Shown here one piece after another: positions 20,403 through 33,000 of a DNA stretch of 64,000 bases. The notes beneath the pieces were generated by a model. That model saw nothing but the letters and a program-made list of their open reading frames with translations. It did not search any database and was not told where the DNA came from. The stretch's first letter is position 1. Each line of letters opens with the position of its first letter. The translations under genes and the position numbers were made by a program. Origin of the DNA: Notospermus geniculatus (Eukaryota; Nemertea; Pilidiophora; Heteronemertea; Lineidae); NCBI GenBank assembly GCA_002633025.1, contig NMRB01002706.1, forward strand, positions 1 through 64,000, in the 5' to 3' direction.

Positions 20403-21130
20403 CTCAGAGGTGTCTTGATTACAGACGTCAAAATGGATTGTATGATATGCATGGCTGGTGTAAAAGTCAATCAGAAGTTGTGTATTAGTGAAAAATTTGG
20501 AGATAAATGAAAATATATGAAGGTCGTTCGCCTTGCAGAAGATTTTATACCGGTACTGACTTTATAGCAGAACAGTGCACTTGGTGCATTAGAAAGTAAT
20601 TTCGTAACTCGGTTCGGTCAGAATTTTGCAACAAACAAAACCAGACGGATGCAACCTCGTCCCCATGGTCTTCCTTCTCCTTTAACTTTGGTCCTATCCT
20701 CTATTGGAGTCTCTGGCAATACCATCTAAAATATTTCAAAATTCTTGGAAAAGGGCTCGCAGATGACACCATCCAATCAGGTTGCAGGATTCGAATTGCG
20801 TTTCCAGGGGTCAACTAGCCCTACAGAAGTTAAGCCCTGGGGATGAGGTTGACAGATATGCCACTAAAATGTAACTAGACCTAAAACCCATCGAAGCATT
20901 GTATTAAGTATTGCACTAGTATATACAATGAATTATCGTGCCTACATACAAATAATATAATCAAAATACAATATCAATCAACAAAGTTGGGTTTATACAA
21001 GAATAACTCTTGTGTATGCATTATAACAAACCATACAAAATGTAGTGAAACAGTGAATGGAACAATTCCTTTGAAAAAGTAATCATTACGTTTGAAATAA
21101 TCACTCATGCAAGAGCCCAGCAAGTACAAC
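20403..21130. other. Intergenic DNA; nothing recognised
   Basis: No ORF, tRNA or clear palindrome seen. Confidence 0.4.
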
Positions 21131-21131
21131 A

Positions 21132-22365
21132 TGTTCAGCTCTTTACTTTATAAAGGGCCAAGAGCCAGCTCTTTACTTTATAACAAGAGGCCCATGGGCC
21201 TGGCGCTCAGCTGACAGTTGACTTGAGGTGTAGTTGTAGGTGTAATGAAGCATGCTAAAGGAGAGGTGGAACTGTAAACTGACTGGGTCCAATGGATTTT
21301 ATTACCAGTATAAAAAACAAAGAGCATAACACCTTGGCTCTACTGGTCTTTAAGTAGGTCACTAGCTGATGGAAGTAGGTCAGTTCAAACCTACACTTCA
21401 TTACCTTTAGTTTGATACCAAACATGACTACCTTGGCTCAACTGGGCTTTAAGTAGGTCACTAGGTCATGGAAGTAGGTCACTTCAAACCTACACTTCAT
21501 TACCTTGAGTTTGATACCAAACATGACTACCTTGGCTCAACTGGGCTTTAAGTAGTCCGGTACTAACTCTCCGCCAGACTCGAAATCACGGACCCTCCCA
21601 TCAGATGGGAAGGGGTTAATAGGCATGTATCCCTTACGAGTCGAGATGGATGGATTAGACCTACTTGGTGACAATGGGTTAATACCAGATAGCCCTGCAA
21701 TTCGTGGTGAAGTGAAATAGATATCTTTTGAGACGCATTGGGTGGGAAGGAGTTAATATGGGAACCAATCCATGACTGACGTCACTAATGGTGGATGAAG
21801 TGAGAAAGGGCATATGGCAGATCTGGCGATTGTCTATGACCATTGGGATTTTATGCGATGATCATAGGTATATTTTCATCTCGATTCACTTTGTGCAAGC
21901 ACACGACATTTCCCATGATTCCTCATTCCATGAACAAAAGAGCATCCAACATGTCTGAGTAACTGGCGCGGGAAATTTAAATAGCGCTGCTTTCTATTTT
22001 GTCACCTAGCGCCCCCTGGAGAACAAATTTCGAATTAATTTCCATTGCACTTGGTGTATCAAAAATCAAGCTTCATACCCTATCAATTTCAGTTTGATAT
22101 ATTGCCTCTGGACCGAGTTATTGGGGTTTTCCATTTTACGGAAAATGCCCCCTGGAAAGCAGAATTTAGGTCAGATCGCAAAAATTTTTGGTCCTGTTTC
22201 GAGTCCTTCCTAGGGCCTACCCCTCCACCAACTTTCATGACCCTCGGCCTTGCGGTTGCGAAACGTGCCAGTTTAACGGACGCCACACAGACACACACAC
22301 ATCCGGACGCCACTCAGTATACGTATGACTAGCTCCGCTGACCTTTGGTCAGCTGAGCTAATAAG
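21132..22365. repeat. AGAGGCCCATGGGCCT repeat element with internal tandem repeats
   Basis: Starts near 21182 with ACAAGAGGCCCATGGGCCT and TCAGCTGAC; ends near 22365 with GGTCAGCTGAGCT after an ACGCCACACAGACAC stretch. Between 21340 and 21560 a unit of about 125 bp (CTTTAAGTAGGTCACTAG) is repeated. No coding capacity seen. Confidence 0.55.
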
Positions 22366-22640
22366 CTGAGGGCCAGCTCTTTACTGCATAAAAAGCTCGA
22401 GGGACATCTCTTTCACTCCATAAAGAGCCAAGGGCAGCTCTTTCCCTTATAAAGAGCCGAGGGCAGCTCTTTCCCTTATAAAGAGCCGAGGACAGCTCTT
22501 TCCCTTATAAAGAGCCAAAGGCAGCTCTTTCCCTCAAATTAAAGAGCTGAGAGTCGGCTCCTTAATTAATGAAGAGCTGAGACCCAGCTCTTTACAAACA
22601 GCTGAGAGCAAGCTCTTTACTTATAAAGAGCTGAGAGCTC
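22366..22640. repeat. Minisatellite of AGCTCTTTCCCTTATAAAGAGC units
   Basis: About eight units of near 30 bp. Each is nearly self-complementary (AGCTCTTT...AAAGAGC). A first unit lies at 21140-21185. Confidence 0.85.
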
Positions 22641-22642
22641 TA

Positions 22643-22981
22643 ACATGGGCAAAGTGCCCAGCTTCAATACAAGCTTGGCACTTTGCCCATGTTGAAGTTG
22701 GGGTGAATTATACTTTACATATTAAGTATAATTCACCATGACTTCAACATGGGCAAAGTGCCAAGCTTGGAAACGTGCAAAACTCAGTGGTAAATATCCA
22801 TGTCGCAGTTACCTAATGATGTTAGGGTCACTTGAACAGCCTGTAGCAAACACTCCAAGGTTGAGCTCAGTCAACTGGTAAATACTGTGGTTTGTGGTTT
22901 AATCATTGTGTTCACTTTATGGTATCTGTTGCGCAGGCCTGGCACTTTGCCCATGTTGAAGTTAGGGTGAATTATACTTTA
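22643..22981. mobile_element. Element A, copy 2, preceded by a partial inverted copy
   Basis: 22643-22718 is an end fragment; 22724-22981 is full length. Confidence 0.75.
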
Positions 22982-23591
22982 ACAGGTACGCTAGATGTTT
23001 CCAATGCACCAGCCCCACATTGTTTCAGAAACAAACTCTTGCTCACACCTCAATGGACTTTGAAACCAAACAGAATAAACTGATATGTCTACATTATAAA
23101 GCCTTCATGACGTCACTCTGCAGTATATAAGTGACCATTTCATGATTAATATGTATTATAATATAATTTTTGATACAATATAGTAAAAATACAAGTCTAA
23201 AATGGCAGAAACTGCTATTATACAATGATATGCACGTTAATTTACAAAAATACGTTTCCTTATTGAATAAATTTGTTGCATGATAGAAGAAAATGGCATG
23301 GTGATATGAAGGTGCAATTTTGAAAATTATCCATTAAATTACTACTTTTTACTTTTCAAACCGACAGAGGCAAAATTTTGGTAACGACTTTTCTTTAAAT
23401 TGATGGATATGTAACCTTAACTCAGATAAACCTCTTCGCTACCAGAGCCTACGCCACGACCTGTACCCAACTGACAGACAATACCCGTTACTGTTATTCA
23501 AGTGAAGTAGGCCTACTCCAGGATTGCAGTGTCATCTGTGATTGCAGAGTGGAACTGAAATTAGCAAACGAGTCTCGGACATGGTCGGGAA
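22982..23591. other. Intergenic DNA; nothing recognised
   Basis: AT-rich; downstream flank of the MAGUK gene. No gene seen. Confidence 0.4.
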
Positions 23592-23856
23592 TAAAGTATG
23601 ATTCACTCTAACTTCAACATGGGCAAAGTGCCAAGGTTGGAAATGTGCACAGGTCAGTGGTAAATTATTCATGTCGCAGTTATCTAATGATGCGAGGGTA
23701 ACTTGGTTTACTTTCCATGAGCCTATAGCAAATCCAAGGTTGTGCTCAGTCAACTGGTAAATACTCTGGTTTGTGCTTTGATCATAGTGTTCACTTGTGT
23801 CTGTTGCACAGGTCTGGCACTTTGCCCATGTTGAAGTTAGGGTGAATCATACTTTA
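23592..23856. mobile_element. Element A, copy 3
   Basis: TAAAGTATGATTCACTC to GAATCATACTTTA. Confidence 0.8.
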
Positions 23857-24020
23857 CCAATACATTGGGCGAAGTTCCCATGATGTAACATGGGTTCCAT
23901 AATATCTGTTTTTCTATGGGACAAACATTCATCCTATAAGGTGCATCGACCTCCAAATGACGGATGAAAATTCATCTCTGGGGTAGCGAAGGGGTTCAGT
24001 GGATGGAGGGACAGCGAGAG

Positions 24021-27000
24021 TTAATTTTGGTGGTCGTAAACCCAAGAAATTGGCACCCATTGGTCCTCAATCGACATGGCTTCAAAGTTTTCTATCAGGG
24101 TTCGATACGCTTCCTCCATGTTGTCGTTGACGATGATGCAATCGAAATGATGGCGATAGGCACGTTCGATCCTGGCACTCTCCTCGACAGTTCGGATGAA
24201 ATCTCGTTCCTAGAGTTACGCAAATTGAAAGGTTAGTACGGTAACAGACATGTAAGTATATCGACAACAACGCCGCCATCTTGAATCTTACTTTACTCAC
24301 ATCAGGAATTTATTGCCTACAACAGCATATTAGCACAACTGGTGTGGCTTTGCTAAATGTACCGGTACCTTCGAATAGCATTTATAACACGGTCAACTGC
24401 AAATCTAGGCTAATGTAATCCGCTAAAATACGAAATTCGTAATTTTGAAATTGTGATTTTCCTGCGCCAAAATTTTTTTTAAGTGTCACTTTTGACGTCG
24501 CAACCAATTTCCTCTAAAGGCCTGAACCCACTGACGCGTTTTCCCGCTGCGGTTTCATCACTGCCCGACAAATTCTTTGTTATGTATTCTCGGTCCGCTG
24601 CCTTTTAACAAAGCATTTTCTGCCGCTGCGTTTTCCCGGACAGTGGGTTCAGGCCTTAAGAATTTAATTGTCTGCGAACATAGATTAAAGTATTTAACTA
24701 CTTACTGTGTAGGCTTTGTTTGTCCAGCCCTCAACTTTGCCGAGTTCATACATGTTTCGTAGGATCTCAACGCTAGGGGCAGCGATGAAGACAACATAAG
24801 GCTTGAATTCCCCCGTCTTGATCACTTTGATAGCCTGCAAGACAGTCAACGATGCAACCAGACTTAACACAATCTATTCCCACTAACAGACCATCGTCTT
24901 TTCATTGTGATGACACTCCCTACATAACCTATTTACCCTGTGGTGTTCAGTGACTTTGGCCGGGTTTTGCCAGACTTGGTCACAACTAAATAAAGTATAA
25001 TTCACCATAACTTCAACATGGGCAAAGTTCCAAGCTTGGAAATGTGCACAGGTCAGTGGTAAATAATCCATGTCGCAGTTACCTAATGACGTTAGGGTGA
25101 CTTGAACAGCCTATAGCAAACACTCCAAGGTCGTGCTCAGTCAACTGATAAAGTGCTTTTCAGAATGTCCAGTCATTTTTGCACTCATTTTACCTTGCAA
25201 TGGAACCTAACCACAAACCACAAATGGGCCAATTACGTGTGCATGATTGCATGACTATCTTGAATCAGAGTGTAGACCTGAACATGGTCCTATTAGAAGT
25301 CGTTCAACCGTGAATTGGCATGCACACGTTATTGCCCAATTTGTGGTTTGTGGTTAGGTTCCATTGCAAGGTAAAATGAGCGCAAAAATGACTGGAGATT
25401 CTGAAAAGCACTATAAATATTGTGATTCATGGTTTAGTCATTGTGTTCACTTTACGATGACTGTTGCACAGGCCTGGCACTTTGCCCATGTTGAAGATAC
25501 GGTGAATTATACTTTAAAAGACAACTGCTCACCTGAGGGTTACAATCGACGATTGGTATCTTTCCCTCTAAAATGATATCCTTGATGGTCGACAACTTCA
25601 CGCCATACAGGTTTGAATTATATTCCCCATGTTCCAAGTACTTATCCTCACGGATGTCAATCAGCATCTCGGCGCGTTCGCTGTAGTTGTAGTGTACGCC
25701 ATCTTCTTCGTCGGATTTTGGTGGACGGGACGTGTCTAAAATTGACCAATGAGAATGTCATTAAAGGTAGTTCACATGTCGCACTATATCGCGAAGCGTA
25801 TACTGTAAAGCAAGATAATTTCGCGGCAGGAAATGTTCGCGAATCAAGAATTATAGACGTATTCGCGGCAAGATATTTTTGCGCGTCTTTGCCATTTTTT
25901 CATTTTTTTTTCACGGACCATATCTACATGTATCACATGCGTGTATTTATATTAGTGACAGGAAATTTCCGTGACTCACGCACTCTCGCGAAATTCGTGA
26001 AATTTCCTGCACGCGAAATTTTCCTGCTTTACAGTATTGCCTTCTTTGCTCAAAATTGTCAGGTGAATTGGAAAGAATCTGAAGAAACATTCTTCAGATG
26101 GTTCACAGGAACAACCTTTCTTCAAATATTTTTCAACTGATACCACAGGATGTGAGAAAACTTTGACCGAAGATGCCGTCTGCTGGACTTCGGGGCCAGA
26201 TAAGTTAAGAGAGAGGTTCCACTGTAAAGTATAATTCACCCAAACTTCAACATGGACAAAGTGCCAGGCCTGTGCAACAGACACAATGATTAAGCCACAA
26301 ACCACAAATACAATGTTTACCAGTTGACTGAGCACAACCTTGGAGTGTTTGCTATTGGCTGTTCAAGTGACGTTAACATCATTAGGTAACTGCGACATGG
26401 ATTATTTACCACTGACTTGTGCACATTTCCAAGCTTGGCACTTTGCCCATGTTGAAGTTAGGGTGAATTATACTTTACTTCTAATTAACAATTATGTGGT
26501 ACTCACGAGGGATAACTGGACCAAACGTTCTTGGGCTAACTTCAATTAACAAATTCTTCAGCGACCTTCGACCCACACCGGGAGCACCAATCAGAACTAA
26601 TGTCTGACGCTGGAATGGGGGCAGTCGAGCAACTTCTTCGTAAATCATCAACTCATGGCTGTCGAGTTCGGCGTTCTTCTTTGATGAGTACATGAGCTTT
26701 TTCTTCCTGCGTTTTTTCATGCCGCAGAACACTAAAAGAAATCAAAAATTTTTCTGTTTTGGCCCCCTGGTGGCAAAATGGACAATCAGATTTCCGCAAA
26801 AATTAGTCTGCAGAGATCTATGACGCTGGGGTACATGTTTCGAAGTCAGGAGTCAATAACTCCAACAGTTTAGAAATGTGCCCTTGTTGAAGATAATTGT
26901 TTACGTAGCGGCGGATGAAGCGGTATGGTATAGGCTCACCCAAGTGAGCTAAAAATCCATGAAAACGGGATAGCTCTTTTTTTCCAAATCACATGGATAG

Positions 27001-30000
27001 GGGCCTTTAAATACATCTCATAGTTTTTTCAACTTACGCGACGTGGATGTATAATCGTAGTCTTTTTTCACGAAGGACTTTCTCTTCTCTTCGAGTTCCT
27101 GAGATGGAATCAGCCCAGCCCTCGTGTCGTCATCCACTCTCATGGCCTGCCACCACGTGGGGTCCTTCCGGTTCAGAATCTGCAATATGTCGCCCTCTCG
27201 GAACGGCAGCCCGGCTTCCTTGCAGGGAATAAGGTTGTCTTTCAATGGATCAAAGTTGAAATGAGCACGGACAAAAACCTGGAATAAATAATAAAATCCA
27301 TTTAAACCTCCCTTGACACCTTAAAGATAATGTATCACAGGTATTTTTGCGGGCCACGAAATTCATTGTTTATTTACATTTTGTTTGTTTATGTCCAGTC
27401 ATTCTTTGTCTCATGAGTAATTTGTTGGTGGCATGCCCCTCTAGAAATTCTGTTGATTCCAAAAGTATTCCTTTTGGGGAGTATGTCCCAGAAGTCCAAA
27501 ATAACATAATGTAAACATCCATGTTTACAAACATTGAATGTAAACAGTGAAGTCGTGATACATTATCTTTAAAGCAGACCTGAAATGGATGCCGATTCGC
27601 ATTAAACCTATTGGAATAAATCAAGTTGATATAAAACCACCAAAAACGTCACCAGTTTCAATTATTTTCCGCGTTATTCAAAAGATATAACGTTGTTTTA
27701 TCGCAGCTGGGCGACCACCCAATTTTCCCGCTGCTTTTCAAACGCACTTACAATTTCGGCCGCTAGGGCTAGGTTGTGACGTCACACGTACTTTTTCTGT
27801 GCTGGTGCGACCCAGACGTAGGACACCATTTTACTCCACTACGGCATCGCCGTATCCAAAGGGTTTTGCGGCTATCGTTGGCGAAAGTGAAAAAACTTAT
27901 TCCTTTAATCCCAGAGTGGGTGGCTCTTGCAGTAAACCATGATTGCATAGCGAAAATCGACAAAAACAACATCCGACGCACGGGACGCTGAGCCTGATGC
28001 CCATGGCAGAGTGCAGCGTGACAACCAGCTGGGCGGAGACGTCAACAAAGAAAAGGACTTGTGACGTCATGCGAGAAAGTACGTGTGACGTCACTCGAAT
28101 CGGGGATTCCCAGTTTTCGCGATGTTGCCCGATGGAAAAACGAACTTCCCCGAAGGAGCAATGATTGTTGTTTAACCGGGTATCTCCTACATACGTGTAT
28201 GTCATAGCAGAAAGGCCATGTCAGTTGGAACATGGTGCTGTTGTGACTCCGAAAAAGTATTTATTAAGCGAGGAAAGCATTTGGGGTTTCGGGTCCGCTT
28301 TAAGCCTTGTTGACACTGGCGTGCTGCGGTCATTCAAATTGTACCAGAAACGTCCTTGAACATGATAGCCGCGGTGAAACTCACCTGTTCGACAACTGGT
28401 TCATCTGTATAACTCGGGATGACTTTGAGTGTAATGCTGCCATCTGCTTTTTTCATTAAGTCCTGAAGTTGGTCTGTTGACGTGACAGGCGTCCCGTTCA
28501 CCTCTTTGATTAAGTCGCCGACATGGAGAAGACCTAGCAACAGAAAAATTAACAAACGTTGAAATAACAGTTCTTGTTCAATCATGGGACAATTCCCCTG
28601 CACTCCCATGAAAATCAATGCAAATTAAGGTCATCATGGCTGCCATGGCGGCCATTTTGGATAAACTGCATGCATTGAACTGACGATACTCGCTTCATGA
28701 ATAGATAGCTAAATGAAACAAGTCTTGGTGCAGGGTGAACAAGCTAAATTTGATTAGGAAAACAAGCTTTGTATTAGACATCAATCAGCGGAGAATTCTA
28801 CGTTAGAATTTAGAACAAAAGTTTCTCCACAGTAAAGAAAAGATGGTGCTGCTCCATGAGTGAGGTTCCTTGCGTGAGTTGGCTTTCGATGGGCAATTCA
28901 CCATTGTTAGTTTTCTTACAGTACGTTGCACAATTGATGCAACCTACCTTTCCGTGTACCTTTCGTGAACATCACGCTGAAGTTACGCTTCAGTTCACTG
29001 CATATGGTACAGGTGCATCTCGCGTCTCTTCTGTGTGACATCCGCGCTGTGCACCACACGCGAATGATGTTACATCTTCACTGCGTGCCCGCCAAGGCGG
29101 TGCGCGACATCCGCGGAAGATACGGTACGAGGACGTTACGCGCATGACGCTGCATGTGGTACACGGATGCTGTGCGGCGTGGAAGAGAGGTCAATTGTGC
29201 AACGTACTGTATACGACTCCTGCTGAGACCGATGACACAAATGTGACCCAGTCTGGGGAAAACCAGGCACAAGTCTCCAGGCAGTAACAAGGCCCTTGAC
29301 TACCCTGTTAGGTCATCAACTCATCGCTGAAGAATAGTCTCTTATTGTTACTCTAACAGCTCAATTGATTTCAGTCTTTGTGCTGTAACCATAAGTCTTT
29401 TCACAGATAACATTTGTGCATTATACACATGCATGCAAAGTGCATTGTGGGAACAATTTGGGTCAAATTTGTTCTGTTTCGTTCCCACAATGCACTTCGC
29501 ACGCATGCTTATAACGCACAAAATGTCATCCGTGAAAAGGCTTATTAAAGCGAATCGACAGTCGTTTTGTAAACAGAAGGATGATGTTTGTAAACATTGC
29601 CCTCACAGCCAATCAGAATGCAGGAAATGAGTGTTTGTAAACAAAGATGCGTCCCCTTTTGCATTCAATTTTTTTCGCTGACAAATCGCTTTAACCAGTT
29701 CCTCCTGGGAGACTTTTGTGCCTGGTTTTCCCAAATGGGGTCACAAATGACTGCCCATAATTTTCTACGGTCGTGTTTCCCACGGACAGCCAAATTACGT
29801 GAGAAGAATCTCACATGGAGGGGCACGTTAAGGCTAAGCAGCAGTGCAGGGAGAGCATAATCAGCTTTTCCCTCAAAATGTGACATATCAGTGCACGTAG
29901 AAAAGCAGGGGTTTGTAACAAGAATCGACCAAGCCCTTGAGAAAAACATGTTAGTCGCAAACACTACACAGCAGGGAATCATCTGGAGGGTCCATATTCA

Positions 30001-33000
30001 TAAACATACTTAAAGGAGCTGGACGTCCAAGTTGTAAACACTCACTCACTGGTTCTCTATCCACGCGACGCCTGCGGTGCTGCCACCTATTGTCGGTGAT
30101 ATGTACTGACGTGAATATCGTGAGTGAGTTGCATCGGACCGGGAACCAGTCTTACGATCACGGGGCGCGACTGGTGCTGCCACCTGCACGAAGGAATAAA
30201 ACTAGTTTGCCGACCATGTTTGTAAACAAACCAGCTTGTTTACAACTTCGGCGTCTAACTCCTTTAAGTCAAAGTGTGATACTTATCTTTTGTGTTGAAC
30301 AAAGGATAAGTGTCACACTTAGACTTAAGTAGTTATATGAATATGGGCCCTGGAGGGTATAAAGATCTAGGTCCTGTAGGATGTCCATTCATATATACAC
30401 ACGTTGTTTATTTACTCCCAAAAGCAGTATGTTTACTCCCAAAAGCAGTATTTTATTACTTTTTTAGGGGTAATGTTAGCCCCTATGGGTGATATTCATA
30501 AAAGGTAGCAAATGCTTTTACTTCAAGTTTTGTAGTACGTTCACGTTGGACCTCGCTGTGCAAATCTTAAGTAAAAGCACCTGCTAACTTTTAAGAACCA
30601 GCCATTTTTGCACCTCAAAATCCTACTCCTCCTCACTTAAGGTAAAGTATGATTCACCAGACTTCAACATGGGCAAAGTGCCAAGCTTGGAAATGTGCAC
30701 AGGTCAGTGGTAAATAATCCACATTGCAGTTACCTAATGATGTTAGGTGACTAGGTTTACTTTCCATGAGCCTATAGCAAATCCAAGGTTGTGCTCAGTC
30801 AACTGGTAAATACTGTGGTTTAATCATTGTATTCACTTGTGGTGTCTGTTGCACAGGTCAGGGTCCATATTCAAAAATACACTTAAGTCAAAGTGTGATA
30901 CTTATCTTTTGTGTTCAACAAAGGATAAGTATCACACTTAGACTTAAGAAGTTTTATGAATATCGGCCCTGGCACTTTGCCCATGTTGAAGTTAGGGTGA
31001 ATCATACTTTACTATCAGTCATGAAAATTGTAATTTTTAGTAAGCAATCAAGTATCACTGACCTAAGAAATGCTAAATATGACAATACATGTATATTAGT
31101 TATAGAAATATGTTTAGAACAAACGCCAATGAACGAGCTTTAGAGAAAAATTTGAAAACGACTAGCTAATAACGGGATGGATGAACATGCTCACAACGGC
31201 ATAACCATTTTGTTACCTTGTCGATAAATTGAGCTGTTTACGAGAATCCTCGCGATAACTAGTTCGTTGTTTGACCGACTGATCGTTATGCCCTGGGAAC
31301 GAGGATGAGAATGCGTTATTATATGGATACACACGTTTGTTGGCGTGCCTGATGATGTTCGTCCTCGACTTCTGTGGAGAACCTTGGTCTGCTTGGCAGT
31401 CTGATGCTCATACCAAAGTGATGCATGCGGCTTCCAGACTCAAAATTTCCAGACACAAAGGTTCCCCAAATTTCAGGCACAAAGGTTCCCCGACTGCCAG
31501 ATTCAATGTTTCCTAGCTTCCAGACTCAAAGGCTCCCAGACTTCCTGACTCAAAGGCTCCCCAACTTCCTGACCCAAAGTTCCCAGACTTCCAGACTCAA
31601 AGGTTCCCAACTTTCAGACCGAAAGGTTCCCAGACTTCCAGACACAAACATGATAAAACTCTCAAGACTTCCAGACTGAAAGCCCCGCCTTTCAGACTCA
31701 ACGGTTCCAAGACTACCCACAGACAAAGGTTCTCCATCATACTCCTGATGAGGCACATCTGGTGATTAGCCTGGTGGGTGTAAGATGTTTGGACATGAAA
31801 GACTGATAGGACCTGATGGACCTAAATGATGATATACAGGAAGGGTTTTGATGATAAACAAGGACAAAAAGGAAGGTGTTTATGGAAATGTGAATGGAAC
31901 ATCTACCAAACAATAAGTTACGATAAGGTGTCGGATTTGGGAAAGTGTAATCAGAAATGTGTAAACTGGTAAAGAGTTTGGTATGAAAGTCTAACAATCG
32001 CATGCTATACTGGAAGTTGTCGGATTGATTTGGGGAGGACTGCTAGGTCTTCAGAACAAATGATGTTGAGGCATAGAAAACATGCCACACATTCTTCATG
32101 CATGAAATGAATTTGTGTACAAGATGAATTCACAGACAAGATGAATTCAAGTACGAGATGAATTCACAGGAGATGAATTCATTGATAAGATGAATTCACA
32201 TACGAGATGAATGCATGGATAGATGTAAGTTGAATTCACATACAAGATGAATTCGCATACGAGATATTCACATACAAGATGAATTCATGCATGAGACAAA
32301 TTCATGTATGAGATGAATCCATTGATAAGATGAATTCACATACGAGATGAATGCATGGATAGATGTAAGTTGAATTCACATACAAGATGAATTCGCATAC
32401 GAGATATTCACATACAAGATGAATTCATGCATGAGACAAATTCATGTATGAGATGAATCCATTGATAAGATGAATTCACATACGAGATGAATGCATGGAT
32501 AGATGTAAGTTGAATTCACATACAAGATGAATTCGCATACGAGATATTCACATACAAGATGAATTCATGCATGAGACAAATTCATGTATGAGATGAATCC
32601 ATGGATAAGATGAATTCATATACGAGATGAATGCATGGATAGATGTAAGTTGAATTCACATACAAGATGAATTCGCATACGAGATATTCACATACAAGAT
32701 GAATTCATGCATGAGACAAATTCATGTATGAGATGAATCCATTGATAAGATGAATTCACATACGAGATGAATGCATGGATAGATGTAAGTTGAATTCACA
32801 TACAAGATGAATTCGCATACGAGATATTCACATACAAGATGAATTCATGCATGAGACAAATTCATGTATGAGATGAATCCATGGATAAGATGAATTCATA
32901 TACGAGATGAATCCATGGATAAGATGAATTCACATACGAGATGAATTCATGTATAAGATGAATTCACATACAAAATGAACTCACACTTAAGATGAATTCA

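Noticed and set aside
19194-31143. Recurring small ORFs with [15 protein letters not shown]-like peptides
   Set aside because: They come from the inverted ends of element A on either strand. The frame is not kept across copies and there are no splice or start signals.
31425-31679. 84-codon ORF of repeated LPDSKFPD-like units
   Set aside because: It is one frame of a minisatellite; unit length is not constant in codons and there are no gene signals.
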